Positions 6,212 through 6,267 of a stretch of 6,267 nucleotides of DNA are shown piece by piece. The stretch's first letter is position 1, and each line of letters starts with the position of its first letter. The stretch comes from an uncultured Desulfovibrio sp. (lineage in GTDB: Bacteria; Desulfobacterota; Desulfovibrionia; Desulfovibrionales; Desulfovibrionaceae): contig URTO01000122.1 of NCBI GenBank assembly GCA_900550745.1, forward strand, positions 1 through 6,267. Reading direction: 5' to 3'. The notes beneath the pieces were generated by a model that saw nothing but the letters and a program-made list of their open reading frames with translations, had not been told where the DNA came from and did no database searches. The position numbers were made by a program, and so were the translations under genes.

Positions 6212-6267
6212 ATGAGCCTCCTTTGCATTATCTGTAGTACATATGATATAAATGTAACATACATGTT
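6212..6267 (-). promoter_or_regulatory. Region upstream of ureA with dyad repeats and a possible -10 box
   Basis: This AT-rich stretch contrasts with the GC-richer genes. It contains ATGTA-ACA-TACAT (6252-6264) and the overlapping near-palindrome AACAT-AC-ATGTT (6256-6267), which look like half-sites for a dimeric regulator. On the minus strand TATCAT (6248-6243) matches five of six bases of a sigma-70 -10 box; its -35 partner would fall past the window edge. Urease operons are often controlled by nickel (NikR), nitrogen or urea, but I cannot match these repeats to a known operator. The assignment rests on position and composition. Confidence 0.4.

Overview
The window holds one urease locus, read entirely on the minus strand (right to left): ureA, ureB, ureC, a 180-base gap with a strong hairpin, then ureE, ureF, ureG, ureD, and the first 121 codons of a urea transporter that runs off the left edge. 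Each start has a Shine-Dalgarno-like sequence, and all eight genes point the same way with short gaps. An operon is therefore very likely, although no promoter can be proven from this sequence.

UreA, UreB and UreC (gamma, beta and alpha subunits) make the cytoplasmic nickel enzyme that hydrolyses urea to ammonia and carbamate. All expected nickel ligands and catalytic residues of UreC are present. UreD, UreF and UreG form the maturation complex that delivers nickel and CO2 to the apo-enzyme, with GTP hydrolysis by UreG. UreE is the nickel metallochaperone and carries a His/Cys-rich tail. The membrane transporter would bring urea in. Together these cover substrate uptake, the enzyme and its maturation. 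Nickel uptake genes are not in view but could lie downstream, beyond the left edge.

The organism is a bacterium with separate gamma and beta subunits (not the fused form of Helicobacter) and moderately GC-rich coding DNA. The UT-family transporter resembles the type known from Desulfovibrio vulgaris, and the order ureABCEFGD-transporter recalls the second urease operon of Brucella. A proteobacterium or a sulfate-reducer-like (Desulfovibrio/Bilophila-type) organism is my best guess, held with low to moderate confidence.

I see no mobile element, CRISPR array, tRNA or rRNA. The window is a largely ordinary, intact urease operon. The points worth a second look are the ureC-ureE intergenic hairpins, an unusual residue next to the catalytic flap of UreC, variant motifs in UreG and UreB, and dyad sequences upstream of ureA. 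I do not see evidence for an undescribed system.
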